From Echinostoma caproni (lineage: Eukaryota > Platyhelminthes > Trematoda > Plagiorchiida > Echinostomatidae), in the NCBI GenBank assembly GCA_900618425.1, contig UZAN01039492.1, forward strand, positions 46,053-110,052: a stretch of DNA of 64,000 bases, given 5' to 3'. Below, in pieces: positions 21,771 through 36,009 of the stretch. Below the pieces are notes generated by a model, which was not told the DNA's origin, did no database searches, and worked only from the letters and a program-made list of their open reading frames with translations. The position numbers and the translations under genes are program-made. Positions within the stretch are counted from its first letter, which is position 1, and the number at the start of each line of letters is the position of its first letter.

Positions 21771-24700
21771 GGCCACCTAGATTTCATATGATCTGAGCAA
21801 TCTTGCTGTCATTTTGGCCTTGAGGCTGATCGTCTCGCTTCCATGAATATTTCCTTTAAACATTTTGTATTACGTTGTGTAAACTTTGGTGTACACAACT
21901 GTATACAAAAACTAATCAAGTTGCACTCTTTCTGAAAACACAAAAAGGGAAAAATTTGTATGAGGCTTCCTATTGGTTTGCAATTCTTACAACTTCGCAT
22001 ACACAATTATCATGATCAAGTTGATGTAGAAGTTTAGGTCCTCTTACTTCGGAGATTTTTGTTTCTAACGGTGATTTTTTACACTACTTGCAACCAAATC
22101 CTTATCATGAAAGCTGTCACGAGAAATGGCATTATTTTACCGCACATCGCATTCGAAGTGTATGAATCCTCAAAAATAATAATGCAGCCTTTTGATTACT
22201 TTTTTCCAACAAAACTACTTTTAGGAGCATTTTTTGCAACAGTTGAAACTTCCGCCCTGCGGTTCCATAAGCTGATTCTCAATAACTAACTCAGTAAAGA
22301 ATATCAATGAGCTGGTGTTACTCAGATTTGCGGTCCTTATTATGCCAAATGATATTCATTCGCGGACTGGTGTGATTTTCCACCAAAGACGCAAGGTACG
22401 TTGGAAGCGTGTCAGCGCATTGCCCTCAGGCGTCCTACGTAGACGGTAATTCATCTTTTTCGTCTGTCCACGTACCCATTTTCAACTGAATTCAGTTTGT
22501 TGAGAGAAGATTTTATATTCAACTTATGATTTATAATCAAAACTACATGGACTCGCCTACTTCATGTTTACATTTCATACAGCATTTGATAATCATTTTA
22601 CATGGCGGGGGTAAGGAGCAAAACATTTCCTTTCCATTTTTGCCGATTGATCTTTCTCCATTTATTTTTGAATACTGATTTATATGGTTCATCAAAAACA
22701 ATTTCTTGTCAAATAGAAGTTCTCGAGACCAAATTTTGGGGTACCACAAAAACTGAATCAGTTTTTAAACAATGAACTTTTTACCTACTTCTAATCGCCA
22801 TATTGGACTACTAAACTCATATAATGTTTCGTGTTTTGATGAACCCAACTATTATAATTTTTGTCTTAAAAAGGAACAATGGCATTCAAGTTGAATAGTG
22901 ATTTCCGTCGCTCACGGAAAGGGAGATTTTTTAACGCGAATGCATAATGGATAGCCTTGTTGTGCGTCCTCAAATATTAGGAACGCGAAGAGGAACCGAG
23001 TTCTGTTATGCGCATCTCGCATTATTGAATAATTTGTCTAACTTTCGTGGTACTTACACAGCACTGTCAATTAAAGGTGTATGTAACCTTTGGCTTGTTT
23101 TTCACCAACCTGGTGTGATGAACAGAACTACAGAAGTAAAAACCAATTATATTATACAGTTTCAGATTGTGTTGCAGCTTGTCTTGTGTGAACGAAAAAT
23201 GTAAGTTCACGTTACTTGGAGAGAGAGCGTTATTGGCTACTTAGCTGATGAGTACCAGGACAACTTGTCATTAACTTTCTTGCCTGACCTCCAATGAACA
23301 TAAATCGAAGAGCAAGATGAAGGGGAAATTGGTTTCTTTTCTTTCTAATCATACAAATGGATTGCTAGCAATTGTCCGCAGAATGCTATTTTCCTAATTT
23401 TGAAATGTATTCAGAGTGTTAATGTCGCTCTGGGAGATTCAGGACACGGGTACACAGGTGAGCCAGTGAGTGAGTTGTTGCACAGGGTAAACCACCAACA
23501 ACTTCAGGTAAAATATTTTTTCAGCGCATCGGATGCTTTGAAACGTCTTTCATCAGAACTGCTTGTGAAAGACAATCTATGATACTTATGTATAAAAGGA
23601 TAATCGGAAATCGAAATGGAAGGCACTTTATCTCTCTCCACTCGTATGCATTTGAGGAATCAAACTAAAATGATAGCTTTTGTACCATTTAGCGTTAGTT
23701 TATTTGTGTGATTTAGGGAAGCATAGACTCAGCTTGAAATAAGCTTATCCACGAAACATAACGCATCCGGTGACGAACACAAATCTTCCGTTTACTTTAG
23801 TTTCTAAGCAACCTTTTAAATCCACGTAGTCCCTACTTAATGATCAGTTTATCAGTTGAGTGCTCTTTCTGCAATGAATTTCAATAAATATAGATATTTG
23901 ATATTTGCTTTTGGTTTCAACAAATATCAAAGGAATGGTTCCAACATCGAAGAACTAATGGAGACGCACCCTACGTCGTTATTAACCAATAATACTGGTA
24001 CTGTGATGAATCGTCGTGGTCAATCGCTCCATCAAATCTGGTTCACCTAAATGGTGGTGGCCCACGAGTGCTATGGCACAGCACATTGGAGTAGATTAGG
24101 GATTCCAGATTTCCTCAGTTAGAATTTCAATAGTTTTCCTTTGTAGATGGTTTCAAACCCCATTTGAATCCGTTGATGGGGAGGGGTTCTTACTTGAGGA
24201 GGAACTCTCATGGGTTGTTCTCGAGTTGTCATGTGTGAATGCTCAGGGAACAGTTTATGCTTAAGTGGTAAGAGATCAATGTTTCTGAGCATTTTTTGCC
24301 CTCACATTTAATTATCTCAGTTAATCAACCGAAATATTTATGGTCTACGCTTCAATAAAGAGCATTTATTTTTTCACAATCGGAAAAAAGTGCTCTTCCT
24401 CGAGATGTTCTCACATACGATTCTTTAGGAAGATAACGAAATAAAAAGATTAAGGAAATTTACTAATAATGCTTATGAATGATCTATGACAACGGGTTGT
24501 ATTTCATTGACTGACATTATCACGTAACGTTCATTTTTTCATGATCGTTGTTTATTATTATTTATCGCTGTATTGAAGGAAGCCAACAATGGCTTCATCC
24601 AAACAGCTCAAGTAGTCTCATGCATACCGCGCGGAGATCCAACATACAAAGTGGTTCAAACCCGGCTTTTTTAACTGAACAAAATAATCGACTGCAAAAG

Positions 24701-25667
24701 AAAGAACTAAGAAGAAGGTTTGGTCCCAAGAATAATCGAGATACCTGGCTTTAATCATAACAAAGAATATTAGATTAATTTCCTTCTTTTAACTCATATC
24801 CTGTTTTGGGTAACAGGACAATACGTTTATTACTTCTGTGAATATGTTAAGGAGCAAACTGGTACAGTCTCAGATTATTTACAATCTGTTAATTCATACA
24901 TAGCGATTATTCTATCAAAACAGCAGTCTACAGTGACCAACGATTTCAAGCGCAAGCTTGCCGATGCACACCTTTCATCTTTCCAAACAACTTTATGATC
25001 GCCCCTCATTTCTCGAACAATTTTCGGTTGGAAATTAAGCTCACTCGAAATATTTTGAGAACTCGCTTCTCAATATGGCAGTGGAGAATTCGGGAACAAA
25101 GACAAATTTGTTAATTGCCTACTGTGTATCCGTTTGACTTGTATCTCGCTTCGGTAGAAACCACAATTTTCTTTTTCGACAAAATACGTGTCAACTCATA
25201 CACTTGAACCATATAGGGCTATACGGTTCGACTTCAGCTTTTGTTGGAGCTTGGACTGCCAAAACGTAATGCAATCATTCGTTCAATGCCCTCAGGGATG
25301 CAGTTTCAGATCGTTGTACTAAGATCAATTTCGGTGATACACAAATTCCCCGCGGTTATGCCAGTGACCACTGATTGTCACTGATCTCGTATATTTTAGA
25401 CTGGAGCAGAATACACCATCGACGACGTAGAATGATTTGTTTCTTTGGAAATTATTATTTCAGACTGAGTGTGTAGTGACGAAAATCCGTCGATGCAGTC
25501 GATTTTTCATAGCAGAGCAATTCCACTAAAACGTTTCATTCTTGTAATTTAATTGATTTGACTATATTATGCTGAAGAAATCCCAAATGATTTAAATCGA
25601 ATTGGAGAGAATTGGTTGAGTATGTTAACAATATTTTTGCTTATTTGTTCAGTTAGTTATTGCGTGG
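21771..25667. other. No recognisable gene
   Basis: AT-rich sequence with only chance-length frames. The head of the Penelope element (its RT) would be expected at the left end on the minus strand, but I cannot read it. Confidence 0.5.
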
Positions 25668-25915
25668 TGGTGGCTCAGTGGCTTAGTCGCTGTCACCGGC
25701 GTGCTTTACACACTANCATCGCCACCGGACTTTGGTGTAGGCAGCTCTGCTGTCGTCCGGTTCAGTACCGCGCCCAACTTATCGGGGCCCTTGTTCGTTC
25801 TCCACTCCGACTCTCGGGGTTCCGGTTACCGGTTTTCACCACAGAATAGCAGGTCCTCTTGTTTACGGGGTTCACCCCGTCTGCTGTTCATTAGACTTAG
25901 GTGCGAAGAAAAGCG
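25668..25915 (+). repeat. GC-richer island with tRNA-like A box, unassigned repeat
   Basis: A strong A-box match (TGGCTCAGTGGCTTAGTCGC near 25671) is followed, much further than usual, by a B-box-like GGTTCAGTACC near 25758. The block is clearly GC-richer than its flanks and contains an ambiguous base at 25716. It ends near CCCGTCTGCTGTTC. The box spacing is too long for a tRNA gene, and I see no cloverleaf. It most likely represents a SINE or a fragment of another repeat distinct from copies 1-4. Confidence 0.4.
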
Positions 25916-26483
25916 TTAGAAGGTGTTGGCTATGCGGTAACAGATGCACAAAATGACGCAATTTTCTGCTGTTTTGAATATATCAGAAAAAAGGGTACAC
26001 CCACGCACAACTTCTTGCCAGATTGCCCGCTTAACCCCTCCCAGTTATGACGTATATCATCAAATGATGATGCTCTCATGTGAAATAACATACGTGCGCC
26101 ATGATTATTGCAAACCCGTCCTTTGATTCGTTGAAACTTCGCGGAATTTCTCTTGAATGTCAAATGGAAAAATTAAAACTAGGTGTTTTGGCCAAAAGCT
26201 TATTAGGTTACTGGAAGTCTAATTTGAGCAGTCTGTGTTTTAGACGTTACGATTGCTGTTGTTTATTTGTACGTTATTCGTGATACCCCCTCTGTATAGG
26301 GCTTATAGCATCAACAGTGAAAGGCAAGTTACGAATTCAAAATCATCCTAACGCACTTTGATCAGCAGCACTGCTCTTGAGGCCAGTCTTGGTCGCACTC
26401 CGTTGGGCTCAAACTCGAGTAGACAGTTGAGTAACGCTTCTCCGCACCTGCGTTTCTGAACATTTTTAATCACCGGTTCAGTG

Positions 26484-27199
26484 NNNNNNNNNNNNNNNNN
26501 NNNNNNNNNNNNNNNNNNNNNNNNNNNNNNNNNNNNNNNNNNNNNNNNNNNNNNNNNNNNNNNNNNNNNNNNNNNNNNNNNNNNNNNNNNNNNNNNNNNN
26601 NNNNNNNNNNNNNNNNNNNNNNNNNNNNNNNNNNNNNNNNNNNNNNNNNNNNNNNNNNNNNNNNNNNNNNNNNNNNNNNNNNNNNNNNNNNNNNNNNNNN
26701 NNNNNNNNNNNNNNNNNNNNNNNNNNNNNNNNNNNNNNNNNNNNNNNNNNNNNNNNNNNNNNNNNNNNNNNNNNNNNNNNNNNNNNNNNNNNNNNNNNNN
26801 NNNNNNNNNNNNNNNNNNNNNNNNNNNNNNNNNNNNNNNNNNNNNNNNNNNNNNNNNNNNNNNNNNNNNNNNNNNNNNNNNNNNNNNNNNNNNNNNNNNN
26901 NNNNNNNNNNNNNNNNNNNNNNNNNNNNNNNNNNNNNNNNNNNNNNNNNNNNNNNNNNNNNNNNNNNNNNNNNNNNNNNNNNNNNNNNNNNNNNNNNNNN
27001 NNNNNNNNNNNNNNNNNNNNNNNNNNNNNNNNNNNNNNNNNNNNNNNNNNNNNNNNNNNNNNNNNNNNNNNNNNNNNNNNNNNNNNNNNNNNNNNNNNNN
27101 NNNNNNNNNNNNNNNNNNNNNNNNNNNNNNNNNNNNNNNNNNNNNNNNNNNNNNNNNNNNNNNNNNNNNNNNNNNNNNNNNNNNNNNNNNNNNNNNNNN
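26484..27199. other. Assembly gap (716 Ns)
   Basis: An unbroken run of N. Apparent long open frames across it are artefacts. The left flank (26380-26483) is slightly GC-richer than average and may be the edge of an uncollapsed repeat. Confidence 1.
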
Positions 27200-28714
27200 A
27201 TTTCAGGGGAATATTTTCGTGAAACTCTCCAGTGTAATGCTTTCTTTATTTGCAATACTTACCCATAGTTGTACCTTTTCAACTATTCAACGATGGTTGC
27301 GAGTTTCAAATTATTCAGCCGTCTCATTCTTTTCTTTTAGAGTTAGGTTATAACTGACCTTTTCAATTGGCAAGACATTTGAGTGCACACTTTCACGCAT
27401 TGAAAACCAATCGACGTTCATCCACACAACTGCAGTTGGAAGAAGAAATTTTTGACTGCCGTCAGCGTGAGTTTGAGGTGAATGTATCCAGTGTTGCGCA
27501 TCGATGAACTACACAAATTAACAAAACGTTTAGAGACAGATAATCTTTCTTTGCATACATTCTCAGAAGGTGTATGGTTAGATTTACATACAGTGAAAGG
27601 TCTGGAGACCATGTTTATGTTTTGGACATATCACAGAAGACAACCGGAACCAATATATAGGATACAAAAAGAAAAAATATCACAGGTTTCAGAAACGGTG
27701 CGGAAAGAAAAATGTTTCGGTCTTGTTGCGCTTTTAGCAAGCATCTATTACCACGATTCCGAACGTCAACTTTGTTGTTCTCCTGTCAGTTTCGCACATG
27801 TTTCTAATTTGCAGAAGTTCGAAGCTAGAGACTGGTGGACATGAGCTATTGTTCTTACTCTTTCTAGCCGGTATAAATCATGCAGTTTCTGGAAACCGGC
27901 AATCTTCCTTGATCCCTCCAAGTCTAGATCTCTTGATGAATACGGCTATACTCACATAATTGCAAGTCATGTACGGATTCTTACGTGTGTAACACTTGAT
28001 TGTTGGACATGTTGAAAGCTTTGTTTCTCCGTTTGGTCGACATAACGGGTGTTTTATCCATAATACACAGTGGCGGAACATTCCTTATCCTGTGCAGACA
28101 TCCTCAGATAATGGCCAGAGGAGGCGTACGCCATCACGGTTAAACATGTCGGCAAACTTGAAACAGTTGTTGTTTACTGTTAGGTGAGCTTGACAAGCGC
28201 GTTGCAGGCGGCTCGTTGTGTGATATGCATAGCATAGTGGCGATAGTCTGAGAAACAAATCATCTCCTCTGGATCGCACAGAGAAAATGTATTTCGGAAA
28301 AGAATGGATCATTCAAATAGATTTGCTGTTCAAAGGCATCTCAAATATCCCATTTAATAGAAAAACTGAATTCCGCACGTCTTTTTATCTTCGTTAGATC
28401 TTCTATAGTTATCATGCAGCTTCAGAAAGACAGGAAAGCTGGGTTTGGCGTGTATTCTTGCTACTTGATATACTCCTAATGGTAAGGAAGCACAAACCAT
28501 TATGGATATCCGGAGTTAATTGTGTGCTTTTTGAAACCACGGATCAGTTATTCCCCTGAAACGCTTTTCAAGGGTTTGCCGACGTATCCTTACATGTATC
28601 ATAATAGGCCAACCAAATCAAAAACAGGTATGGATATTCCGTATGTTGCTTAAAGCATCTAAAATTGACCGTAGGCTTATGGATGTTAACAGCTTCAGTC
28701 AGTCATCGGCTTTT
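27200..28714. other. No supported gene
   Basis: A 120-codon plus-strand frame (27482-27844) and minus-strand frames at 27878-28312 lack motifs and splice sites. A stop lies immediately before the first frame's ATG. Both are within the length expected by chance for a window this size. Confidence 0.5.
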
Positions 28715-28815
28715 TCATATTTACTGCCTTTTTTGAATACACAACGGTACAATTTTCAGGAATGTGCAAGCGGCCAACCACAGGGCTGCCCTTCAAAACA
28801 CAATGAGTTTTTTCA
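28715..28815 (-). mobile_element. SINE-like retroposon tail, copy 3
   Basis: Minus-strand copy of the family's 3' half: CATTGTGTTTTGAAGGGCAG, CCCTGTGGTTGGCCGCTTG, a weakened C-run, CCTGAAAATTGTACCGTTG and GTGTATTCAAAAAAGG. It lacks the tRNA-like head, so it is 5'-truncated. Confidence 0.7.
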
Positions 28816-31800
28816 AGGCTTTGTTATTAACATTGACTGTCACTCACAAAAGTAGACCAAATGAGAAAGGATGTTGCCACAATTTCATTCATAAAGCCTG
28901 AAATGGTTTGCAACCGCCATCCACTGAATTCTTTACTTCCATCCATAAGATAAAGGACAGTATTTGCTGAAATGTTTTGCACGTCTAGTATGAAGACTTA
29001 AAATTGCTCAGATGTTCTTATAACAACAGATATATACACTTGGATTATACTTCAAAAAGACTCGTGCATTTATATAATTAATAATAAAGATGAAACCCCT
29101 ATCAAGCGTACTCATAAAATTATAACAATTTCTTCGTCTTCATAACAAACCGTACACTTGATTTTCTAACGCACATTAACCTACTTATTTCGATGAGTAC
29201 CGCAAATGTCTATCTGAAATGTGACAGCAAACGGAACACAATTCATATTTTCGTTCACTAGTAATTATGTAAACTCGTGCGAGTTTCACCCCCAAAGAGA
29301 GACGTTTGATCGGACCATTGTTGCCTCATTCAAATGCCTGACAATGTGTTCCAGGTTTCAACAGAAGCCAAGTGACCAGGACCTCAACCAAGATTTCGGA
29401 AAACAAAGCTTTCTAGAGGGTATACTCCTCAGTGGGTACTGTTAATCTGACCGTGGAGGTTATGCTGATATTAACCGTATCAAGAAAACAACCGCTTACA
29501 ATATTATTTAGGATAAAGTAGCATAATGAGGATAATATCCAAGAATGGGAAACGACAGAAGAGTAGGAAGAAGCGTAATCTGATTGCAATTTATGAACTT
29601 TCTTTATTAGATCAAAACACGCAAGCACGCACGCATTTGGGTGCGCATTTGGATGTACGTATTTAGAGTGAGAATCACAAAGCTTCGTTTGTGTCGTGCA
29701 GTATGATTATCTTTGATATCTTTGTTGGCTGACAAAGGATGTGCTTGCTGGTCACCAGATATACATGGTAAACAAGACGTACAGGTCAATTGCTCAGTAG
29801 GTGTGCTAAAGCCTAATGAGAGGTGTGATTGAAGACTGTTCTAATCCTGCTGGTTCAAAAGTAAATTAAAATGGTAGCGGTGAAGCCAGAAGCCGTACAT
29901 CAGCGTAATGAATGACATCACTCGGTAGTTAACTATTTTAAAAAGAGCGTGCACTGTGGTCGTAAAGTACAATGAAACATTGACCGGTAATGGTTTTACT
30001 TCGATCACATGTGACAACACCAAAACGTAGACAACATTTGCAGTTCGCGAGAAAATAAACGCAAATCAAAAGAAACACTGACGAATGACCATATGTTCAA
30101 ACCCTTGAGCGGCATCAAAGTTCTTGTCGACTTTCAGCTAAATTTGCCGTTGCTAGACGTTCCCCTAATGCCAGCTAACATCATCAATCCTTGGAGTGCG
30201 GTGATAGCTGTCAGAATGTGGTAAACCCGTACATAACCCCCAGTTGTCACGTTTGTGTCCAGGTCTGTGCCCTGAAACATAGCTCACTGAAAACTGTCGG
30301 ATGTCAGCTTAAAAGATATCACGTCTGTGTGAATTTCTTTACGTTATTTCTAAACCTGTCTCTCTGCAAGTATAGTGATTGATGCTGACAAAATTGTTAA
30401 AGGGGAAAAAAATTTTGAATAAGTTTTAACACGATTTCCAGTGATTAGTAAAAGGAATCGCTCATTCATTGAAATCAATTCTCTTTTGAAATGTCATTCT
30501 TTTGCCTCATGTAAATGTGTTGAGTTTCAAAACGTAAACTACAGAGCACACTGTATCTCTCTAAATCTGCAATTATCCATATAGGTATTCAACTGAGTGT
30601 TTGCTCGTTTAGTTTGTTACTACGCTTTGTACAGAATTATTCCATTTTGACAATCCCGAGAGCAACACAGAGCAACAGTAACAACTTTTAAGTGATGCCT
30701 GTTGCTTGTTTAATTGTACCACTTTGTAAATGAGGAACAACCAGAGGTGCCAATGCTATAAACACGATAATTTTTGATCTACTTTTGGAAGTGATAACTA
30801 AATCTGGGTTACTTGAACGAGAGGCTTTAATAGGGTCTTAAAACAGATAACCATACCTTGGGCATCGCTGTCTTGAATGCGAAAGCAAAAGGACTAGAGA
30901 GCCTTTTTACTATCCTCATTCCTCGCAAACGTTACAAATTTCCTCCTAGCATGATAGGCTTTCACTATAGCTGAAGTTGTTTTTTTCTAACTCTATTGTG
31001 TATTCCTAATCAAATTTCCTTATTCAAATATACTTCATTATAAAGTAAAACGTTGAACACAACTTCAAAGGTAAAAGTATATTTTAGTGTTTAGTTATAA
31101 ACTGAATAAATCATTTTCCGTTATATGTAATTCTCATAAAATCGGTAAGAATCACCTAGCTTTGAATGAACGATAAGCCATCAAAGTGTATTTCTTGTTG
31201 AAATCAGTTGTTTATTTAGTTAATGTTTAGTATCCGTAACTCAGGAATGATTAAAGTGGTGCTTTCGCGCTATTTTCAGCACACTACTTTCAGAAAAACC
31301 CCAAAATTGTATTTTGTGGGTCAGTGGAGTATTTTAGAAAGACCTTCGTTTAATGAGTGCTTCGAATGACGTTCTGTGCTATTGGTATTCCCAAAACTTT
31401 GGCATTAACTCAATACTTAAACAATTACTTTATGTTTGCTCATCATCTTTGACCAGTTCATCTATCGTATCCTTGTTGTCTGTACGCTCAAACGTATTCC
31501 ACAGCTGGATGACAATCATGGTGTAATTTGCCCATTATAAGTCATACAAATTATTTTATGTAAGCGCCCTGGTATAATTTGTGGCACAATACATCATTGA
31601 GTGAGCTGCGTTTGCCTGAGATGCCAGCAGTGAGCCTCATCATTTTACTGACACCTGGATACCATTTGGAGTGGCTCTTGTTGCTCTATCTCTTTCATAT
31701 GCTTGTATCTTGATGTTTATTGGTGATCTTCTTTTTCAGACAAAAACGCAGACTCTATGACCCCGTTTACTCGAATTCCTCGACATATGAGAAACCGAAA

Positions 31801-34800
31801 AGTGCCAATGGGTTTGCTGCACTTATTACGTAATCTTCCGAGGTGAGTCCTAGCACAGTGCATCTTGGTTACGGGCAACCCTTAGTTTTGAGTACGCTCA
31901 GGAAAACGACTAATGTTTTATATCGTTATGACTGAAAAATCATAGAATAGCAGAGTGCCAAGCTATATTCCCTCTGCCTGATCACCTATAAGAGTTGTTG
32001 AAATAAGTTTGTAAAAGTTTATTCTTTACCCCTTCACATTTAAGAGAAGTGTCTGACTGGAAACCAGATTTGTCAACAGATATATAATTTCATCATATTT
32101 TACGCAACCCATAAGAAGGTTTCCTTCGAACAGCTAAGGTGCCATCCGTTATTTACCATAAACTGTTTAAAAGGAGGAGGTAATAAACATTTGTTACCAT
32201 ATTTTGAGACTTCCAATCTATTAGGGCCTTTGAATCCATCAAACAGGAAAAAACTAACTCGTGAATCAATATCACATCAATATCAATAAATGCTTTGAAG
32301 TAAATTATTAAGGCGTGCCGGAGACAAACTTCTGCTTCATATTCCACGGTTTTACACAAATTTTGTACTTATCACAAGAAACGAGATGTGTCGTTTGGGA
32401 GAGTGAATGCCGTTGATCTAAGACGTTTGTGCGTGCTAAAAATGATTGGGTAGAACAAATAAGTCAAATAAAGTGAGGGCGATTTCAATGCTTACGTTCC
32501 ACGGTAATCAGAAAGCTTTGAACAAAATTAGAAAAGATTTAAACTGAGCTATTTATCACTGAACGGCAAATTAAGTTATGTAACTTATGGAAAAACTAGC
32601 CCTTGTATAAGCCGGTGAATTATTTTCAGCTCAAACAAATCACTTATTTCAATCTGGATCCCTTGTTTCTGAATTACAATATTGCATCATACTGCAGTTT
32701 AACTGGTCTTCACAGCGCTCACGATGCCGCAGAAGTGGTTTGAGTAAATAGCATAATACATTTGCAAAATATGTTTGATTCTGCTCCGTTAGAAATCATG
32801 TATTAGTATCTAGACAGAAATAAGACTAATTATTATTTGATGCAATTTCCTGGCACACTGGAGCAAAGCACCGGTAAATCATTTGAATAATATCACTGTC
32901 CGGATTAAATTGTTGGGACTAAAATTACCTAAACATTAAAAACTATGTATTCGAAGTTCTCATGGATATCATCTGACAGTATGCTGCTGGCCCAAAATAA
33001 AACAATTACGGTCTAAGAGCCGATTGGTTCATTATGAATGTGATTTGTTTTTGTGCCGTTTAGCTTTATAACCAATTTAAAATTAATAACACGTCCCAGT
33101 CCAATTGTTCTTCATTTAAAGGTTTCATTCAAAGTAGTTAATTTGGCTGCCATCTCGTTTTAGTACATCTCCGATTTTTGGTTATACTTCACTCCTTAAG
33201 TTCAATTTATTTCAATTACTGATATTGCTAGAGACAATTTCTTTGTAGATATATGGTGCTCAGTAGCACGTAGTTAGTTAGTCATTAGCTATTAGGTTAT
33301 GAAAATGAATATAAAATAAGAAATGCTTAGTAAATTAAATAAAAGGTTAATAAATAAAGTGTTTCATACTTAAAGGTTTTACACACGTTTTTCACACAAG
33401 TAAAACTCAGAGTAAGAAATANTTTAAAACAGAATAAACATTGTATATTTTATTGACAATCGAAACTTTTGGATCAGACAAGACCTAAAATTTATTGAGG
33501 GTTACATCGTCAAAACTCAGACAACTTGTGTCAAGAAAATCAGATGTCTTTAGTGTTACGTGTGATGAGATATTGCTATGGCAACTGTTCTGTGAAACGC
33601 TAGGTTGTGATTGATTGTGCGGTACATAATTCACTCTGTTAGTGGTAACCACAGAGTTCTCAAGCCTGATGTAGCGGTTTGCTCAAAGAAATAGTTATTG
33701 TGACTGCACTGCATAGAATGTAATATATGAGATCCACTGGACAGATGTTTGAAGCTTTCAACTTCCTTCCTCGTTTGCACAACTGAGAACGTGCATGTGA
33801 TAAACTAAGTTCATTGCGAATTTAAAAAAAATGGCTTGGGTTCTACTCTGCACTGCAATATCTCGTTAGGACAGTTTGAATCATGCCACACTTAATAACT
33901 GTGCATAACACAAAGAATGACTGGGTATTCCGTTGCTGTTTCTGAAGCGAATTTTTTTTCATTGATCAGTGAATAATATTGAAGATGTTGTGTCGGATCG
34001 CGACCGAAAACTTTTGATTGTGCAACGAGTTATGTTATCGCAGCGGACGGTTGAATAGCTTATTCAAAGTAAAAACTGCAGACAACAAAGTTCGTCTTTT
34101 GAGATTTCCTAAACTACAGGGTACAGTTTACATGCGCTTTTGCTACTGCGTAAAACTACGTGATATCCGAATATTGTTGTCACAAAGATAATCGACTTCT
34201 GATGAACGAAATAGCATTTTCTTTCACCTCCTACCGCACAACATAGGTTTGGGCGCAGATTTCAGTTGCTAATGTCCTGCGTTAAACAGTTTTATCTACG
34301 GAGTTAGATCATTCCCATCGTTGTTTAATTAAGCAGTTGTTTTGCATCCGCACACAAAGTTGCAAATCGTGATTCAATTCATTGCGCGAGCCGACCTGTA
34401 TCCGATTTTTAGGTTCTCACCTAATTTTGTCCCTGTTTCTATGTTCCAATGATTTGCCGGGATTTTATTCAGGATAATGTGCGATGGCGTGCCGCGTCTG
34501 ATATTGTGATGGTTCAACCTCCTGCTGTAAGAAACAATTTCGCTACATCAGTTCAGAGTGGAATGTGGTAGAAAACACATTAAAACAATTTTGACCAGTT
34601 TGATAAATTGATGGGAGAAAGCTCTAATATTAGCACAAGCACTCGTTTAGTGACTGAACGCACAAGTTTCGGTTTTTTCAGAGAACGTTTCTGAAATCAC
34701 TGTAGATTCACCAGTGACTGAACACTGAGTGTAACCGAACTTTCTTCTTTGATAGATTGTCCAAAATACCTGATAACGCAAATGCGTTTTTATAAATCAT

Positions 34801-35039
34801 AGATGCTCACGTGTTGAATTTGTTTACGAATTGTTTTACGCCCCTTGTTCCCATTGGAAATTTTATAAGCGCGAGGACGAGCATCATCGAAAGAGAGTTT
34901 GATTCAAACTTCTTCGCGTCATCATATCAATTGTGGACAATCATTCATTTGCAATATATATGCACACCCGTTTGTGTCCAGACTGTGTGCTAAACAAATT
35001 ACATTACAATAATGTTTATAAAATGACAAAGCTTCATGA
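28816..35039. other. No recognisable gene
   Basis: Over 6 kb of AT-rich sequence, with no frame longer than about 75 codons. No repeat that I can name was found by eye. An isolated N lies at 33422. This is probably intronic or intergenic. Confidence 0.55.
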
Positions 35040-35470
35040 TTTGCTGGTGGGCGGAGTGCAGCCAGGTTGCCTAGGCCAAGACAGATGACTTTTTTGGAGA
35101 ATTCACAGCTGCAACCTTCAGCCAGCCATGGCCTTACCCGCAGGTCAGCGGGGCGTTGTGTGAAAAGAGTACTCTATTTGGAGCTGGTGTCAAGTACGTA
35201 GTATCGTGCGCCCTTTTGGACGGCGGCAAACCTCTAAGATGCCCAACAACACTCAGTGCTCAATCGAGGAAACCAGGAAGGCATGTGTGGTGTATTTGCT
35301 TCCTCGGAGTGTGTTTGGAGCCACAGTCTTTAGCCAACTACCCTAAGTTAACTGCATGTGGTTCACTAACCCGCTTATAGACCCGGATGTTGGTTTTCTT
35401 CCTCTAACTTTGTGGGAGAAAGAACTCTACAACGAGAAGACACTGAGTATGTCCCAGTGTTTAACCAAAG
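35040..35470. repeat. GC-richer block, unassigned
   Basis: The segment from GGTGGGCGGAGTGCAGCC to about ACACTGAGTATGTCCCAGTG is distinctly GC-richer than the AT-rich flanks, and its composition resembles the retroelement relics in this window. The 74-codon frame at 35156-35380 has no recognised motif. Most likely an undescribed repeat; an exon is less likely because no splice sites bound it. Confidence 0.3.
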
Positions 35471-36009
35471 TGTGACTGGTTACCTTTGACTGTCGCATAG
35501 ATTTTTACTAATCGAGTGTTTTAAGCTTTATAAAAGTTATAAAAAAGAACTTCCACACGAATATGTGTACAAGGTTGCAGATGAACGCGAAACAGCTGAA
35601 ATCACCACATTATACAATCGTGATCGCTTTCTAAGAAAGTCATTTTGAACAAATTTTCCACTCCCCCCCCCACCTCAATGAGTTAGTAACATGTATTTCT
35701 AGATAAGTTCAGCTCTGTTCCGCATGAGTTCTGCGGAGCTTTTGTGGTCAGTCTCTTTCCGGATACAAACGATTTAAAATCCAAAATAGTACCGAGTAGA
35801 CAGAGCACTAAATCTGCACAAGGAGATTACATTGCCCTATTACTGTTGATCCGGTTCTAGGAACGTAAGACCCATTCAATTGAGGATTGTCTCTAGAGAT
35901 TCGATTGAGAAGATTGTATTAACCATTTACACCTATTACTAGGAGTACCATATTCATGTATATGCTAAATCATGTAAATTGAAAATGATCCGACGGTCTG
36001 AGCAGCTGC

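Noticed and set aside
23500..23560. Second hammerhead-like GAAAC segment
   Set aside because: A GAAACG is present, but no CUGANGA box and stem II lie at the right distance.
26481..27353. Very long open frames across 26484-27199 and 37530-38283
   Set aside because: They consist almost wholly of N, which contains no stops. They are gap artefacts.
27482..27844. 120-codon plus-strand frame
   Set aside because: No motif, no splice context, a stop immediately upstream, and a length expected a few times by chance in 64 kb of this composition.
27878..28312. Two adjacent minus-strand frames that might be a retroelement or exon pair
   Set aside because: No RT, protease, integrase or gag motif and no splice pair linking them. 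Left unassigned.
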